64,000 bases of DNA, from assembly GCA_009760855.2 (NCBI GenBank), contig WPIO01000002.1, positions 8,742,001 to 8,806,000 on the forward strand. The letters run 5' to 3'. Under the pieces are notes generated by a model. The model was given only the letters and a program-made list of their open reading frames with translations, was not told where the DNA came from and did no database searches. This document shows, piece after piece, positions 1 to 10,872 of the stretch. The stretch is from Cristatella mucedo. Taxonomy: Eukaryota > Bryozoa > Phylactolaemata > Cristatellidae. The position numbers were made by a program, and so were the translations under genes. Positions within the stretch are counted from its first letter, which is position 1; the number at the start of each line of letters is the position of its first letter.

Positions 1-480
1 GTCACTAGAGTAGGAGGAATATGGGCTTTCTGTTTCAGCTATAGCGACATAGCTTCGATAGCAAACGTTGTATTTGTCCAATGTAGCTACCACTGTTGGT
101 CGCAGCATGATTGTAGCTTTTGTCTTTCAGCTTTTGAACTTTTGAACTTACTCGTCGTGGGCCATTAATACCACGGGCAATAGCTTAGAAAGATAACTGA
201 GGCGAAAGCTGGATTTAAATCGCGATATCAGTGCCGCGAGGGCTTCACGTTGGTATATGGTGACGTGAGCCCAGACACAAATTGTATAACGGTATTATTA
301 ACTAACTCAGAGAGCTATTGATGTGGGCCTCAAATAACGCGAAAGAAGAGTCAGCCTGTATTGACGGTACCGCTAGTTGTAACTTCGCATGCAGCGTGCT
401 GCTTTGTTAAGAGTCCCGTGGCTTCCTTGAGTATGCATTTTTTGGGGCCTTTGGTTTTTTCAGAGGTGTTCATTACCGCC
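1..480. other. No recognised feature
   Basis: No long open frame, RNA gene or repeat that I can recognise on either strand. It precedes a LINE tail remnant. Confidence 0.4.
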
Positions 481-489
481 TAACAAATT

Positions 490-556
490 TAAAGCGTCTA
501 GAAAGAGATTGAGGTGTCTGGGGGCGCAGTTTCAAGTAATTCTTTATTATTATAAT
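490..556 (+). mobile_element. LINE 3' tail remnant (CR1/L2-like family 1)
   Basis: The sequence matches the 3' terminus shared by the better preserved LINE copies at 26.7, 30.5 and 62.8 kb: a GCGCC-like arm, the segment TAGAAAGAGATTGAG, a second GGCGC arm, a TCAAGT stretch and an ATT-rich tail. Only this terminal part remains, as expected of a strongly 5'-truncated or decayed copy. Confidence 0.6.
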
Positions 557-1069
557 TACTGTAGCCGCATCAAACATTTCGCGCTTTGCTAGCAGCAGTT
601 TAAGCGACTCTGGGTTACTGAAATTGGTTGGTACGAAGATTTGTGATGAAATCGAGCGTATTTTATGCTTCTATGTCCTTTATCAACTAATTACCTGCCG
701 TCGCTAATGACAGAATTCGATATCCTAACTGAGTTGTGGTCTTCATTCTCCAACGCTTGTAAATACATAAAAGTTGTGCTTTTTCCCATACATCGAGCTT
801 CAAAGACTCGCTTGTGAGATATTTCCATCTGGATCTTCTTTGATTAGTACTGAACCTATAGTTAGCGATCGTTAAAGACAGTCGATACCATTTGCATATC
901 GATTGACGCTTTGTTTTCACCAACTGATCACTGCAATGGGGTGAGGTTCTCCCCGATCCACAATTCCGATCGAGAGTCGTACCAAAGGCAAGCCTTTATT
1001 TAGCAAAATAAGCGGGATTGCTAGCGCTGCTTCTCTTCCGTCTAATTTATAAATGAGACTATCTATTAA

Positions 1070-1217
1070 ATAAATATAATTCATTTGTATAGCGCCCCAA
1101 GAGAACTTGACCTCTATTCAGGCGCTTCACATTTTTCTCGGAGCTCGAGCCAATGACTTCAGCTAGACCGTAGTCGGGGCGAGCATCTTAACCGCTAGAC
1201 CAAATCAGCTCGGCAAC
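1070..1217 (-). mobile_element. tRNA-derived SINE (family 1)
   Basis: On the minus strand the element opens with a tRNA-like head: an A-box-like TTGGTCTAGCGGTTAAGATG and a B-box-like GGCTCGAGC. It ends in a hairpin-forming tail, AGCGCC ... GGGCGCT, then AAATGAATTATA. Copies with the same order occur at 10.3, 46.4 and 48.3 kb, with a head-only copy at 34.2 kb. The tail resembles the LINE 3' ends in this window. RNA polymerase III transcription is inferred from the boxes. Confidence 0.7.
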
Positions 1218-3690
1218 TTTACCTGTGTCCTTACGGCCTCAGTTGCTCACCTGTCGGGCAGGATGCCACTCGCAGCAATCGAGCGCCACAGGGCTCCTGC
1301 TACTGGTCACTGTCGAGACACAGAGTTACTTCTGACTTGTGTCCTGCTTCGCTTGCTAGTAACGTCTCCAAAACCTGGGACCTTCTGACAGAAAAATGCA
1401 ATTAACATTCGCGACGATAAAAACGAATCACGATAGGCCCACGTCAGCTGTATGGATGCGATATGTAGGAGTGTACACTGTCAACGTTTCGCAGTTTCGT
1501 CGCTTAGGCGGTCTCTTGCCGTCGTACCAGCTTTCCCATAAACGCTACCCTTGATGGCAGAAAGTGATCATTTCAGTGTATTCTTCAAGACGCCTGGAGC
1601 AATGAAGCAGCCAATAGCTACCGGGACCCTCTAGCGTTAGCCGCCACCCCCAAAGTCGTGTGAGCTAGTATTTTCTCATTCGCGCGATGAAAAGCTTGAT
1701 GGAGCCGCAAATCGAAAATATGTGGAAACTATTCAAAAATGGTGCTACTTTACCACCAAGTGGGAACATTTCGATATCATACACTTATAGCCGTCTTAGA
1801 GCCCGCTCAATTTCCGTCGATAACGCCGCCATATTCGTCGCAAACCGACATTATGAAGAACGGTCGTCGCACGCACTCTTCGGCAATCAAAGACAATTTT
1901 CTTGCTCTGTCTATCTGTTTCCACCATCCATATGCTTCTATGAATCTTTTTTGTTTGTCTCTACGTCAGTGGCTGCGTCTGTTTCTCATCGGAGTCGTGT
2001 TATCGGCTCGTGTGCGATTTGAATTCAACTCGGTCTCACGGCAGTGCCGCGATCGCTCAGTTTAACGAGCGAAGGTATCGCGCGTTCTTTGGACGTCCGG
2101 CCCTGTCCCAGGCTCGAGGTGACGAGCAGCGCCTGTGCTTGCCGACCAAGTCTTTCGTCGAGTTACGCGAGCTCGTGGCTAATGTTTCACTGGTGAATGA
2201 AGTGCGTGAGTCCGGTTGGAAACGCCGACAGTGAGACGAGCAGTGTGAAGCCCACACGCTAGCTTAGCTCGAGGAAATTACTCTTCTAAATAAATGAAAA
2301 TATGCGGCTCGCCGATTATCTGTAACAGTTGCGTGCTGGTCGATTCATATATGGTTCCTTTGCCGGCACGCTTTCATTCGCTATCTGTTTCTACTCGCTC
2401 CATCTACGTTTCAATATCATTTTGCGTAATGTATGAGTATTTTAGTGAGCAGTCGCTTGCGAGAGTATCGAATCGACAACACGGTAAGCAGTGTATTACC
2501 ACATCACAGGAAGAAACGTACTAGCTAGCGGCCGTGATGACGTATCCTAGGCCGGGAGAATGAACCCGTATCTTATTGGGTCCCCTGCTCTCCTGCGGCG
2601 ACTTCCACCGGAGTGGCATGCTGTCACGGCAACGCGTACCCAACACTTAGCATCATTCGATCGTTTTAACAGATGCTTTTGGCAGCGGTGCACCAAGACC
2701 TCCTCTGCATCGGTGAATGAGTTAGCTGAATAGCCGTGTCACGAATGATCTGCTAAACTTACTACACCGAGGATTTCTGAGGGATGTGATCATCATCAGC
2801 ACGTGATCACCGGTCGCGCTAGCTTTCCGTTATTTTTTCCGCAGGAGGAACTTTCATTGCTGCTACTTTTCCATCGTTCCCTGCAGTACGTCAGACTCTC
2901 GCAGCTTCCTTGCTCCTTGCACTTTTGCCGTAGCACTAAAAAGAAGCTCCTTTTAATCGCATATTTGCTCAGGACGTCAGGACGTGTGACCACTTCAGAA
3001 AAATAAAAAAGGCTAGGTCAAATTATTGAATGAGCCATCACAATCTATCTGCTGCAGCCCGACCCTGAAAATGAGGATCGACCCTCTACGTGACCGGATG
3101 AGTCCTAATGCACCAGCAGGACAAATATCAGTGCACCGTATTATAGCGGTTCTGGCCATAGTACTCAAACCTACAATTCCAGTGGTTCCTCAAAATGGTA
3201 AGCTCTCCGTCCACGTGGATCACGGCGGACTGCCAATTACGCGTCATGTCACTCGATCGATCAAGTGTCGATCACTGTATGGGCTCGTCATGTCCCTCGA
3301 TCACTGTAAGGGCAAGCGCGAGGGATCTTGGCGACGAAGAACAAAGCCCCCATTAAAAAAGCCTCGGGTTGTGATCTTCACGACGACGACCGCTGTATTG
3401 TACAAGCAGGCGAGCAAGCTGTAACGCCGAAGGCTCGGCGGGGTAAGCTTGACCTGCCGCTTACCTAGCGGCGTAGCCTATCGCCTAATGCCGTTCGGTG
3501 CGCGCCTACGCGCAATAAGCTGGCCGCCACGAAACGAGCGTTTCTGGCGCTGACCTGCTTACCGTTACTAAAGGGGGTCGTGAGTCCGCGGCGTGAATTG
3601 GAAGCAAGACACACAAATTGGGGATTTTACTGAACTTTATTCGCAAGCGCACAAAGTCGCTGCGCGTCTAGTTCAGCTTTATCTCCACAC
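1218..3690. other. Intergenic, no recognised gene
   Basis: The only open frames are short and unlike known proteins; the longest is a 132-codon plus-strand frame at 3026-3424. The stretch 3245-3310 contains a short imperfect duplication around GATCACTGTA. No transposon ends were recognised. Confidence 0.35.
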
Positions 3691-3713
3691 TCCTCGCACG
3701 TTCAACACTCTTG

Positions 3714-4037
3714 CGGAGGGAATACTCCTCTACACTAAGCGCGACCCGGACCCTAAACCCTAACCGGTGAACTAGGAATCCGTTCCCACCTGTGCCGAGG
3801 GAATACCCCAAACACGCCAACTTAAACACTCGAGCGGAGGGAGTACTTCTCCACACTGAAGTGCGAACCGGAGTCTAAACCCTACCCGGTGAACTAGAAC
3901 TCGGTTTCCACCAGTGCGACCGGAATACTCCACACACGCCAACTCAAGCACTCCTGCGGAGGAAATACTTCTCCACACTGAAGCGCGACCCGGAGCCTAA
4001 ACCCTACCCGGTGAACTAGAGCTCCACACACGCCAAC
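3714..4037. repeat. Minisatellite, about 2.7 copies of a 121/122-bp unit
   Basis: The unit begins CGGAGGGAATACTCC and starts at 3714, 3835 and 3957, giving periods of 121 and 122 bp; the last copy is incomplete. Each unit carries a CCCTAAACCCTA-CCGGTGAACTAG core. The overlapping minus-strand open frames (3668-3856, 3772-3978, 3894-4133) repeat because the DNA repeats. The period is not a multiple of three, so they are not evidence for a protein. Confidence 0.85.
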
Positions 4038-5776
4038 TACGCCTAGCTCGCGCCGGCAAATCCCTATGCCGAGACCACGTGCTAGCGCGCACACACACGA
4101 CACAAAAGAAACACAAAACACGAAAGAACACACAAAATGCCAGCTCGGGCGCGATACGACCGTATTCGGTGGAGTCCACCGAATCCTCCTAGCGCGCTGT
4201 CTCGTCCTGTTCCGTCAATCGCTGGCGAACAGCCCGCCCTCCTCCCTCGCTTCCAGAGAAAACGAGTCCGACGGCGGATCCGGACCAAAGACAGAAGACC
4301 ACAGACAAAAAGACACGAGGCAAAAGACACAGAGCGAGCGTCGCTCGACTCTTAAATACTTGGCTGAGACAATGGGGTAAGAGCTTAGTGGTATTGGGCC
4401 CGGACACCTTGGCCCATTACGGAAAGGAATGACTACCGTTCCCAGGCCACTGGCAGGGCACCTCCGTCCAGCTTGAATGGCGAATGGGTTCCAGACGCTT
4501 CTTTCTTGGGAAGAGGGAAGGCGGGGGTTGACAGGCCAGCCAACATCTATCAGCAGCTTCCGCGAGTATCGGACCAATTCTAAAGGCCGAATCGCCGCTG
4601 CTCGTCTCCGAGCTTCCTGGCCTGCTCCTAAGCGCTTCCTCTCTAACCGCACTGACGCTCCTCTCTGGCTCACTGCTCCAGGACAAAGGGGCTCTAGCCC
4701 GCCGCCGAACAGCTCTTGTTCGCGCTAAAATTCAGCCAAAGCCAGCAGGGCGCTACAAAGCGAGCGAGCGTACATACGGATGCACAGTACCCGTCATGTA
4801 AGCCTGACTGTAAGTCCTGAGCGCCAGTAGAGAAGAGAGAGAAAGAGAGAGGGAGAGAGAGAGAGACAGCATAGCGTGCGTACAGGCCGACGCACAGTCA
4901 GAAAGTAGTTGGGTGCAGAGCCAGCGGGGTCACGCGACCCGGCGCTGACCCGTTGCAATCAAATATCGCTTGGCGAGCCGATACCGTCTGCCCACAGTGT
5001 CCAGTGAGCTAGTTCGCAGCGCGCCCGTTGGCCGGGTGGAGTGGTGTGAGTCCGGCTGGGACTGAACAAAATTGTCGCGTGACCATGCCCACAGAACGTC
5101 CGACAGCAGCCGCCAAGTGCGAGCTCATCGCTCAGGAAAATAAGCAGCCGATAGTCAGCTGTTAAGCTCGCGAAAACTCTTATAAAGTTAAATGATTGAA
5201 CTAAACCGTATGTATTTATCAAAACTGCTCCGTTTGAGGCTGAGAAATAAGTCTTGCGGTCTACGGTCAAAAACAGGTGCATCAGCTGAACGTTGAAATG
5301 GATTTGGTAGGTCATACTACAAGCTCCCGTTTTTTCCGCCGGAAGCAATATGGCTTCACCAAAGTACTTTATAATGCGAGGGAAAAATGTAGCTCAGTCG
5401 CTATTGCCAATCGAATGGATTTCCTCTTCCAATTCATACCCTTCCAATAGCATCGGACTCGGTGGCTCGTGACAGAGAAATGAACTCACACCAGAAACAC
5501 AGAACGTCCGGTTTCTGCCCCAAGCTTGGACTCATCTCCCTCATAAAATGAGTTTACTGCATCAAAGGCACATAGGTTCATATACTCATCTAAGCACCCA
5601 TCAATGAATACGCCTCTTCAAGCGATCTGCCAAGATAAAAGCGGCTTTGGCCGCCATACGTGGCGACGGGCCATAAACCAGCTACACTTTACGTGGCGGT
5701 GAAAGTCGTATCAAGTGAAACACTGCTGTCGCTTTCTATTCGCTCCATCAAAGATTCGGCGACGTGTCACTTTTAG
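4038..5776. other. GC-rich intergenic or intronic DNA
   Basis: This is GC-rich DNA with a short (GA)-rich stretch at 4833-4866 and unrecognised open frames on both strands, including a 152-codon minus-strand frame at 4215-4673. It may contain intron sequence of the GPCR gene that ends downstream, but I could not find an exon with TM1 and TM2. Confidence 0.35.
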
Positions 5777-6739
5777 TACGACATACGGGAGAGCGGCGTC
5801 TGGTCGTGCCGCATCCACCGCTACCTCGTCTACTCGAGCATCGATTCGTCGGCGTGGATCCTCGTGGCGCTCACCACCGGCCGCCTCGTGTCCATACGCT
5901 TTCCCGAGGGCAGCCGTCATCACAACGGTGCCGCGCGCGCCCGCGTCGTCGTGCCGCTGATCGTGGCGGCGCAGCTCGTCTTCAACGTGCCCACGCTCTG
6001 GATGCTCGGCGACCAGCCGGTTGCTAACGGAAGCGCGAGCCACTGCGGCTACCCGGACGCGGCGGCGGCGCACTACTGGAAAGATGTGCAGCCCTACTTG
6101 TCCATGACGGAAGCGAGCATTCTGCCGTTCCTGCTCATGCTCGCCATGAATCTGATAATTGCCACCGTGCTTCGGCGACGAAACCACGATACGAACAGCG
6201 TGTACAGGAGCTCGAGACAAGAGCAGGGCCAGGCAAAGTCCGGAAAGGTCAAGGCCGTAATGCCGCTTACCGTCTCGTTCGTGTTCCTGGGTAGCACCGT
6301 GCCAACGTTCATCAACACGGCGCTCAGAGCGACGCTGCTCTACGACAAGACCTCGGCCGTCGCTGCGGGTGTCGCGCTGAGCGACACCATCACCACGCTG
6401 CTGCTGTATACTAATGGCTCCAGCAACTTTTTCCTTTACTGCCTGTCGGGCAAGATGTTCCGGCGGCAATGCCGCGCGGCGCTGTCGAGTCTGCGCGACC
6501 GCTCACTTGGCCGCGTCCCAACGGACGGCTCGGCCTTCTCGCGATCGCGCAGCGAATCGTCGGCGCCGCAGCGGAACATCGTCGCGCTTCGAAAAGCCTC
6601 GACCTGGAGCTCGTCGGGAGGCAGCTCGCTGGTGGACACGCCTCACAGCAGTCCCGGCTTGCACCGGCGCTCGCTCGAACCTGAAGCCGCCCAGCCAGGT
6701 GCCAGTAGCGGCGGCGGCAGCGTCCGCTGCGACCAGTGA
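5777..6739 (+). CDS. Rhodopsin-class GPCR, 3' terminal exon (TM3 to C-tail)
   Basis: The exon encodes 320 residues and a stop, and begins after an acceptor ending CACTTTTAG; the frame is closed by a stop immediately upstream, so earlier exons (N-terminus, TM1-2) must lie elsewhere. Visible landmarks: TM3 with the disulphide Cys at exon residue 11 and the position-3.50 Arg at 36, in GRL instead of DRY/ERY; TM4 (VVVPLIVAAQLVFNVP); a second Cys in extracellular loop 2 (ASHCGYPD); TM5 with its Pro (ILPFLLMLAMNLII); TM6 ending in FLGSTVP, which lacks the usual Trp; TM7 with NFFLYC in place of NPxxY; and a basic helix 8 (GKMFRRQ). The tail is Ser-rich and about 100 residues long. NFFLYC followed by a basic helix 8 is typical of FMRFamide-receptor and GPR139-like invertebrate peptide receptors. 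The ligand is unknown. Plasma membrane location is inferred. Confidence 0.85.
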   Translation, partial: YDIRESGVWSCRIHRYLVYSSIDSSAWILVALTTGRLVSIRFPEGSRHHNGAARARVVVPLIVAAQLVFNVPTLWMLGDQPVANGSASHCGYPDAAAAHYWKDVQPYLSMTEASILPFLLMLAMNLIIATVLRRRNHDTNSVYRSSRQEQGQAKSGKVKAVMPLTVSFVFLGSTVPTFINTALRATLLYDKTSAVAAGVALSDTITTLLLYTNGSSNFFLYCLSGKMFRRQCRAALSSLRDRSLGRVPTDGSAFSRSRSESSAPQRNIVALRKASTWSSSGGSSLVDTPHSSPGLHRRSLEPEAAQPGASSGGGSVRCDQ

Positions 6740-7689
6740 GCAGAGCGTCTCGGACAGTTCAAGCCGTCTACGCACCGCTCTACGCACCGCTCTATGCATT
6801 CGCACACTCACACTCTCAGACACTCCGTCGCGTGTCTGGGTTAAGTTTCCGCCATACTCAGGCCGAGCCGTGACAATTGCTGCAGCCGCAACTTGCCGCC
6901 TCGGACTGTTTTACTGAGCAGAATGAGGCCGACCTGCCTGTCTGAGCGGCGCCAACGTTTCGTTTTAAGAAATGTATCGCACGGGTAGCTGGTCCTACAT
7001 TCCGGGACTTGACGAAGGCGAATAAGATATATCCAGAGAGCCGTAATCAGCCTCACCAAGCTGTACATTACTATTCTCGCCTGCTAGAAGGTTCGTTTCA
7101 AATGCCGCAAAGCTTGCCGTCAAATGCTCACTCGGGCGCAGCGATGCTCACTACTTGGGCTGCGATCATTGTCGCACGCCCGTCACCGCCATGAGCCTCG
7201 AAGCGGAGACGGCTGCGCCTGATCAGCGAGCGTCACTTCCGACCTGATACTTCAGCGTCGTATTTTCGCCGTCCACCCGCTAAGCTGTGCGTTCTTCATG
7301 CGACTTTCGTCCTCTCTTCGAAAGACAATTTGTTGAATTCATCGGAACTGCTCTCGCGTTTGTTGTTGAAAAATAGAATTCTCACCACGTCACAATGACG
7401 TAGCCTTATCTAATCTATAAGCAGCCGTGGAATGAGACTGTTTATTAGGCCTACAACGCGTTTATTAAGCCTATATATTATTGAGACTATTAGTTATTTA
7501 TTTTATTTATTATATGTGAAACCTTTATCGCTCGGAAAGCAATAAGAAGTCATAGCGCTTTCGCAAGTCGGTGATTTTGCTCGGCCCCAAAAGCTTCGCT
7601 TTCGCTTTCGCTTACTTTAATTCAATTTCTTCAGCTTGGCTGATGCTTGGGAATCTCTCGAAATTAATAGAATAACGTTTCAGCGGCAG
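6740..7689. other. GPCR 3' UTR and intergenic DNA
   Basis: The first few hundred bases are probably the GPCR 3' untranslated region. I see no canonical AATAAA close to the stop codon. From about 7430 the DNA becomes AT-rich, with short ATTTATTTAT stretches. No further gene was recognised. Confidence 0.4.
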
Positions 7690-7790
7690 TTCATGATAGC
7701 AATCTTAACACTGTAAATTTTTATACAGAACCCCAAAAGAACTAAACCTCGTTCTAGGCACTGTACATTGAGAGTGAAATTGAAGCAGCA
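7690..7790 (-). mobile_element. Decayed LINE/SINE 3' tail
   Basis: On the minus strand this reads as a degraded version of the common tail (a GTGCCTAGAACGAGG-like segment, then TAGTTCTTTTGGGG). It is too decayed to assign to a family. Confidence 0.35.
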
Positions 7791-8043
7791 GGGCTACTTA
7801 GAAACCATAGCACCACGCACAATTGCAGCATGCTTTGGCCCATAGAGAGGGCTATAAACATGGACCAAGCGAATTCTGTATCTATCTGACATGAAACTGG
7901 CTAGCTTTGTTCCCTGCTGGTAGCTTTCTAGTCCTAGTTTGGAATATGAAGTGATACTGAAGCTATGCCATCAGCAAGTCGAATGCGACAGAACCGAACC
8001 AGATGACCGGCTGCCAGCATTCTTACAGATGCGAGGTTTGCAG

Positions 8044-8046
<3 letters not shown>

Positions 8047-8079
<33 letters not shown>

Positions 8080-8168
8080 ATTCTTGCTTCAACAGCATGC
8101 GTAATTCTGCAAACCTATGTATACCTATATATACCTATACATATGTATATATATATATATATATATAT
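8047..8168. repeat. (TA)n microsatellites
   Basis: Two (TA) runs of 30 bp (8047-8076) and 23 bp (8146-8168) flank a TATGTATACC-rich spacer. They abut the 5' edge of the LINE fragment that follows. Confidence 0.9.
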
Positions 8169-8169
8169 C

Positions 8170-8605
8170 TCTCTTATTGAATTCAAAGTATATTTAGGAT
8201 CTACATTCACTTTCTCTGGCTTACCCATACTAACTACATTATACTTACCAATAAAGCTACTCATCACACCATACACTCTTCTTCTTCTGACTCAAGTCGT
8301 TTAGCTGTGCCTCTTACCAGCCTCAAATCTTTCGGAGGCAATTCCTTTAGTTTGCATGCTCCTAAAAGGGAACTCTAAATTGACGTCAAGACATCACTCG
8401 ATTTACCATTTAAAAAGAAGCTAAAACCCACCTATTTCTAACATCATTTTCTTGATCTGTGTGGATTTTCATTTGTATGCTTGTGCATGCTGAAACTTTG
8501 CGTATTATCACTAACCAACTGACACGCATCCCACCCAGCATATTTCAAGTGCTTAAAGGGATCATTTTCATTTAAGGCTCTAAGCAAATTTCTTATTATT
8601 ATTAG
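8170..8605 (+). mobile_element. LINE 3' fragment (CR1/L2-like)
   Basis: The first frame (IEFKVYLGSTFTFSGLP) lines up with the RT C-terminal segment IDFKVLSLTFRSLHSMAP of the better preserved copy at 30.5-31.8 kb. The frame then shifts, and the DNA continues through the same order of 3' UTR landmarks (TTAAAAAGAAGCTAAAACCCACCT, TGCTTGTGCATGCTGA) to an ATTATTATTAG tail. It is decayed and non-functional. Confidence 0.6.
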
Positions 8606-10309
8606 TTCTAATGTCGTCAATTCAGGGAAATTCGAAACTTTATTTTATGGCTAGTTCCTGGCTTGATTAAGAACACTCATGAATGAAACCGAAGTGTAGC
8701 AAGCTGGCCGCAGAGACCGGTCTGAGACTGTGAGCGGGTTAAATGGCTGCAGGTGATCAATTAATTCAAGCATGGAGAGTCAATAGCATTTTGATTCTAA
8801 AGCAAAATGCTATAGTCTAATTTTCATGTAATTTAACTGAATTTAAGTTGAAAATCACTCGAAGTTAGTCGACGCTTGCAAGCTGCAAATAATAACGTGA
8901 ATTAACATTTTGTTCTGCGTGTGTGAAACTAGTCGTGTGGACTCCTGCAAAACTGCAAGTGTTGTTAGAACGCAACTTACCCATTGCTCAGGAACAGATT
9001 GATGTGCAGTCATTCTTGCAGTCCCCTATCGTCTCAATCGAATTGGAAAATTCACGCTCACCCACTACGACCGTCGTCTCCTCCTCCTCCTCCTTCTTCT
9101 CCTTCTCCCTTGTACCCCTCCTCTCCATCATTCTCCTGCGCGCTCGCTCGCTCGCACAAACCCCGACGGAAGCCAACCGTCTGGGCGCGGAAGCGGGGGC
9201 GCCGGCTTTCGCAACGGCGGGAAACGGTGGTCGTCAGTAGCAGCAGACTGTCAGGGGACGCGCCTCGTTGCGGTCGATCACCATTCTTTAGCAGACAGTC
9301 CATTGGACCCAGCATCACTTAACTGTTAGCGTTCCACGTTGTCAGCCACGCTTCGACTGCCGGGATATTTACTATTCGTGGTTCCTGAGTTTATGATGGC
9401 TAGGATTCAGGTTCCACGATAATCCGCGGCTGGGCGGCATACAAGCCGCAGGCGCGCCGCAGTCGGCCAGTGGAGCTCTCGAAGATTAGCGCTCCTGGCT
9501 GCTTTGAGCCAGGCTGGAGCTTCGCGCGAGGCTTTCCGCGACCCGTCCTCAGTTCCGCGGCTCTCCGGCGGGGGCACCGCCGTGCGAGTGGCGCTGCGCA
9601 CGTCGTGGCTAAATGTGGACGGACGACCGCAACACTCCGTTGCAGTCGAACAGACCTGTCCACGCTGCGGACGTGGCCTTGCTATCTTAAGCTAGGGGGC
9701 TCTTCGTCACTTTCGCGTTCAGCTACCGTCAGCTCACCCGAACGCTTCGGCGCTGCACCCGAAAGTCGCTAGCGCCGCGATACCGAGGCTCCGCGCTTCG
9801 CCGGTATTTGTAACGCTTCGGTAAGCAACAACCATCGGCAACCACTACGGGCACTTTGTTTGAGGCCTAGTTTTTCGGACACGAAAGCCGCAGCCCGCAC
9901 CCGTCGTTTAATATTGCTGTCATTTAATATCAGGTATCTGCGGAATGAACGAGTCTGCAATGTGAGCCGTTGTGCGGCGTTCAATTGCCGAGTGAAAAGC
10001 ACACATGGCGCCGTTCTGAAAGGCGCCGTGCTGATACAGCTCGGCGGATAATGCACCACCGAGGGCTGATCGAAGCGCTTGGGATGCATGCCGAAGTCAC
10101 TAGAGCCCGTCCTGAAGCAGGGCTACTTGAGCCATCCTTACGCGTAGGCAATGCAGCGACACGGACGGCACCCAGCTCCAGGGGCTGCATGTCTGAGACA
10201 GCCCTGCACGGTTTCTCTCTCTCTCTCTTTCAGTCCGTGCAGTCTGGCAATTTGGATGGCGGAGTTTCTGCCGATGTCAGCAAAAGTATTGGCCATAGCA
10301 CCTGAAGCT
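8606..10309. other. Intergenic; GC-rich island at about 9.1-9.8 kb
   Basis: After an AT-rich stretch the DNA becomes CpG-rich from about 9120 to 9790, with several overlapping open frames on both strands (for example 9400-9663 minus and 9470-9772 plus). None resembles a family I know. A promoter-like CpG island or an unrecognised exon is possible. Confidence 0.3.
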
Positions 10310-10317
10310 TTTTTTAG

Positions 10318-10461
10318 AATAATAATAATTTAATTCATTTTCCCCTGAAAGAACTTAATCTCTAATCGTACGCTACACATATGCTAGTGGGCTCGAGCCT
10401 ACGACCTCGGACAAACCTTAGTCGGTGCGAGCACCTTAGCCACTAGGCCAAACCAGCTGCT
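10318..10461 (-). mobile_element. tRNA-derived SINE (family 1)
   Basis: The minus strand reads TGGCCTAGTGGCTAAGGTGC, then GGGCTCGAGCCC, then the shared tail ending in AT-rich DNA. The A-box-like and B-box-like blocks and the tail are in the same order as in the copies at 1.1 and 46.4 kb. Confidence 0.7.
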
Positions 10462-10872
10462 TTTTTATTGCACGCGTCATCCTTTGATCCAGTTGCCATC
10501 AGATCCCAGTTGAAGATTTCGCCTCTAGCGGTTGCAATGTATTTGCCCCTTCAGGAAGTCCGACCTGGCTTAAGGAAGACTTTGGAGTTCCTCACCAAAA
10601 TATTCCTGCGTGCCAGGCCATCGCTAATTATTGGATATTATAATATTCATGTGACTCTAAATATTGGCCATGCTATTCTTATTGGTAGCCATATTCTGGA
10701 TTTCTCGATCAACAAGAAATGGATACGCTGTCAACGATCAACCAAAAAGCACAATTCTTACTCTGAAGCGCTAGGGCCTACCGTAACTTGGTTCCTCCCT
10801 ACTTAGAAGAACTCCAGCTCAGGTTTCAGAATCCTTTCGCTCTCAGTTCCTCTATGAACAATAAAGCGGCTT

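Noticed and set aside
1140-1217. tRNA gene candidates with A and B boxes (also at 21.5, 32.0, 40.1, 45.9, 46.4 and 62.5 kb)
   Set aside because: No complete cloverleaf with paired acceptor stem; each is followed by a repeated non-tRNA body, so they are SINE heads.
3026-3424. 132-codon plus-strand frame
   Set aside because: No recognisable domain, no splice or promoter context, and mixed composition; probably chance.
3668-4133. Repeated minus-strand peptide (FRLRFALQCGEV type) as a repeat protein
   Set aside because: The DNA period is 121/122 bp, not a multiple of three, so successive units shift frame.
4215-4673. 152-codon minus-strand frame
   Set aside because: GC-rich DNA with overlapping frames on both strands and no similarity I can recognise.
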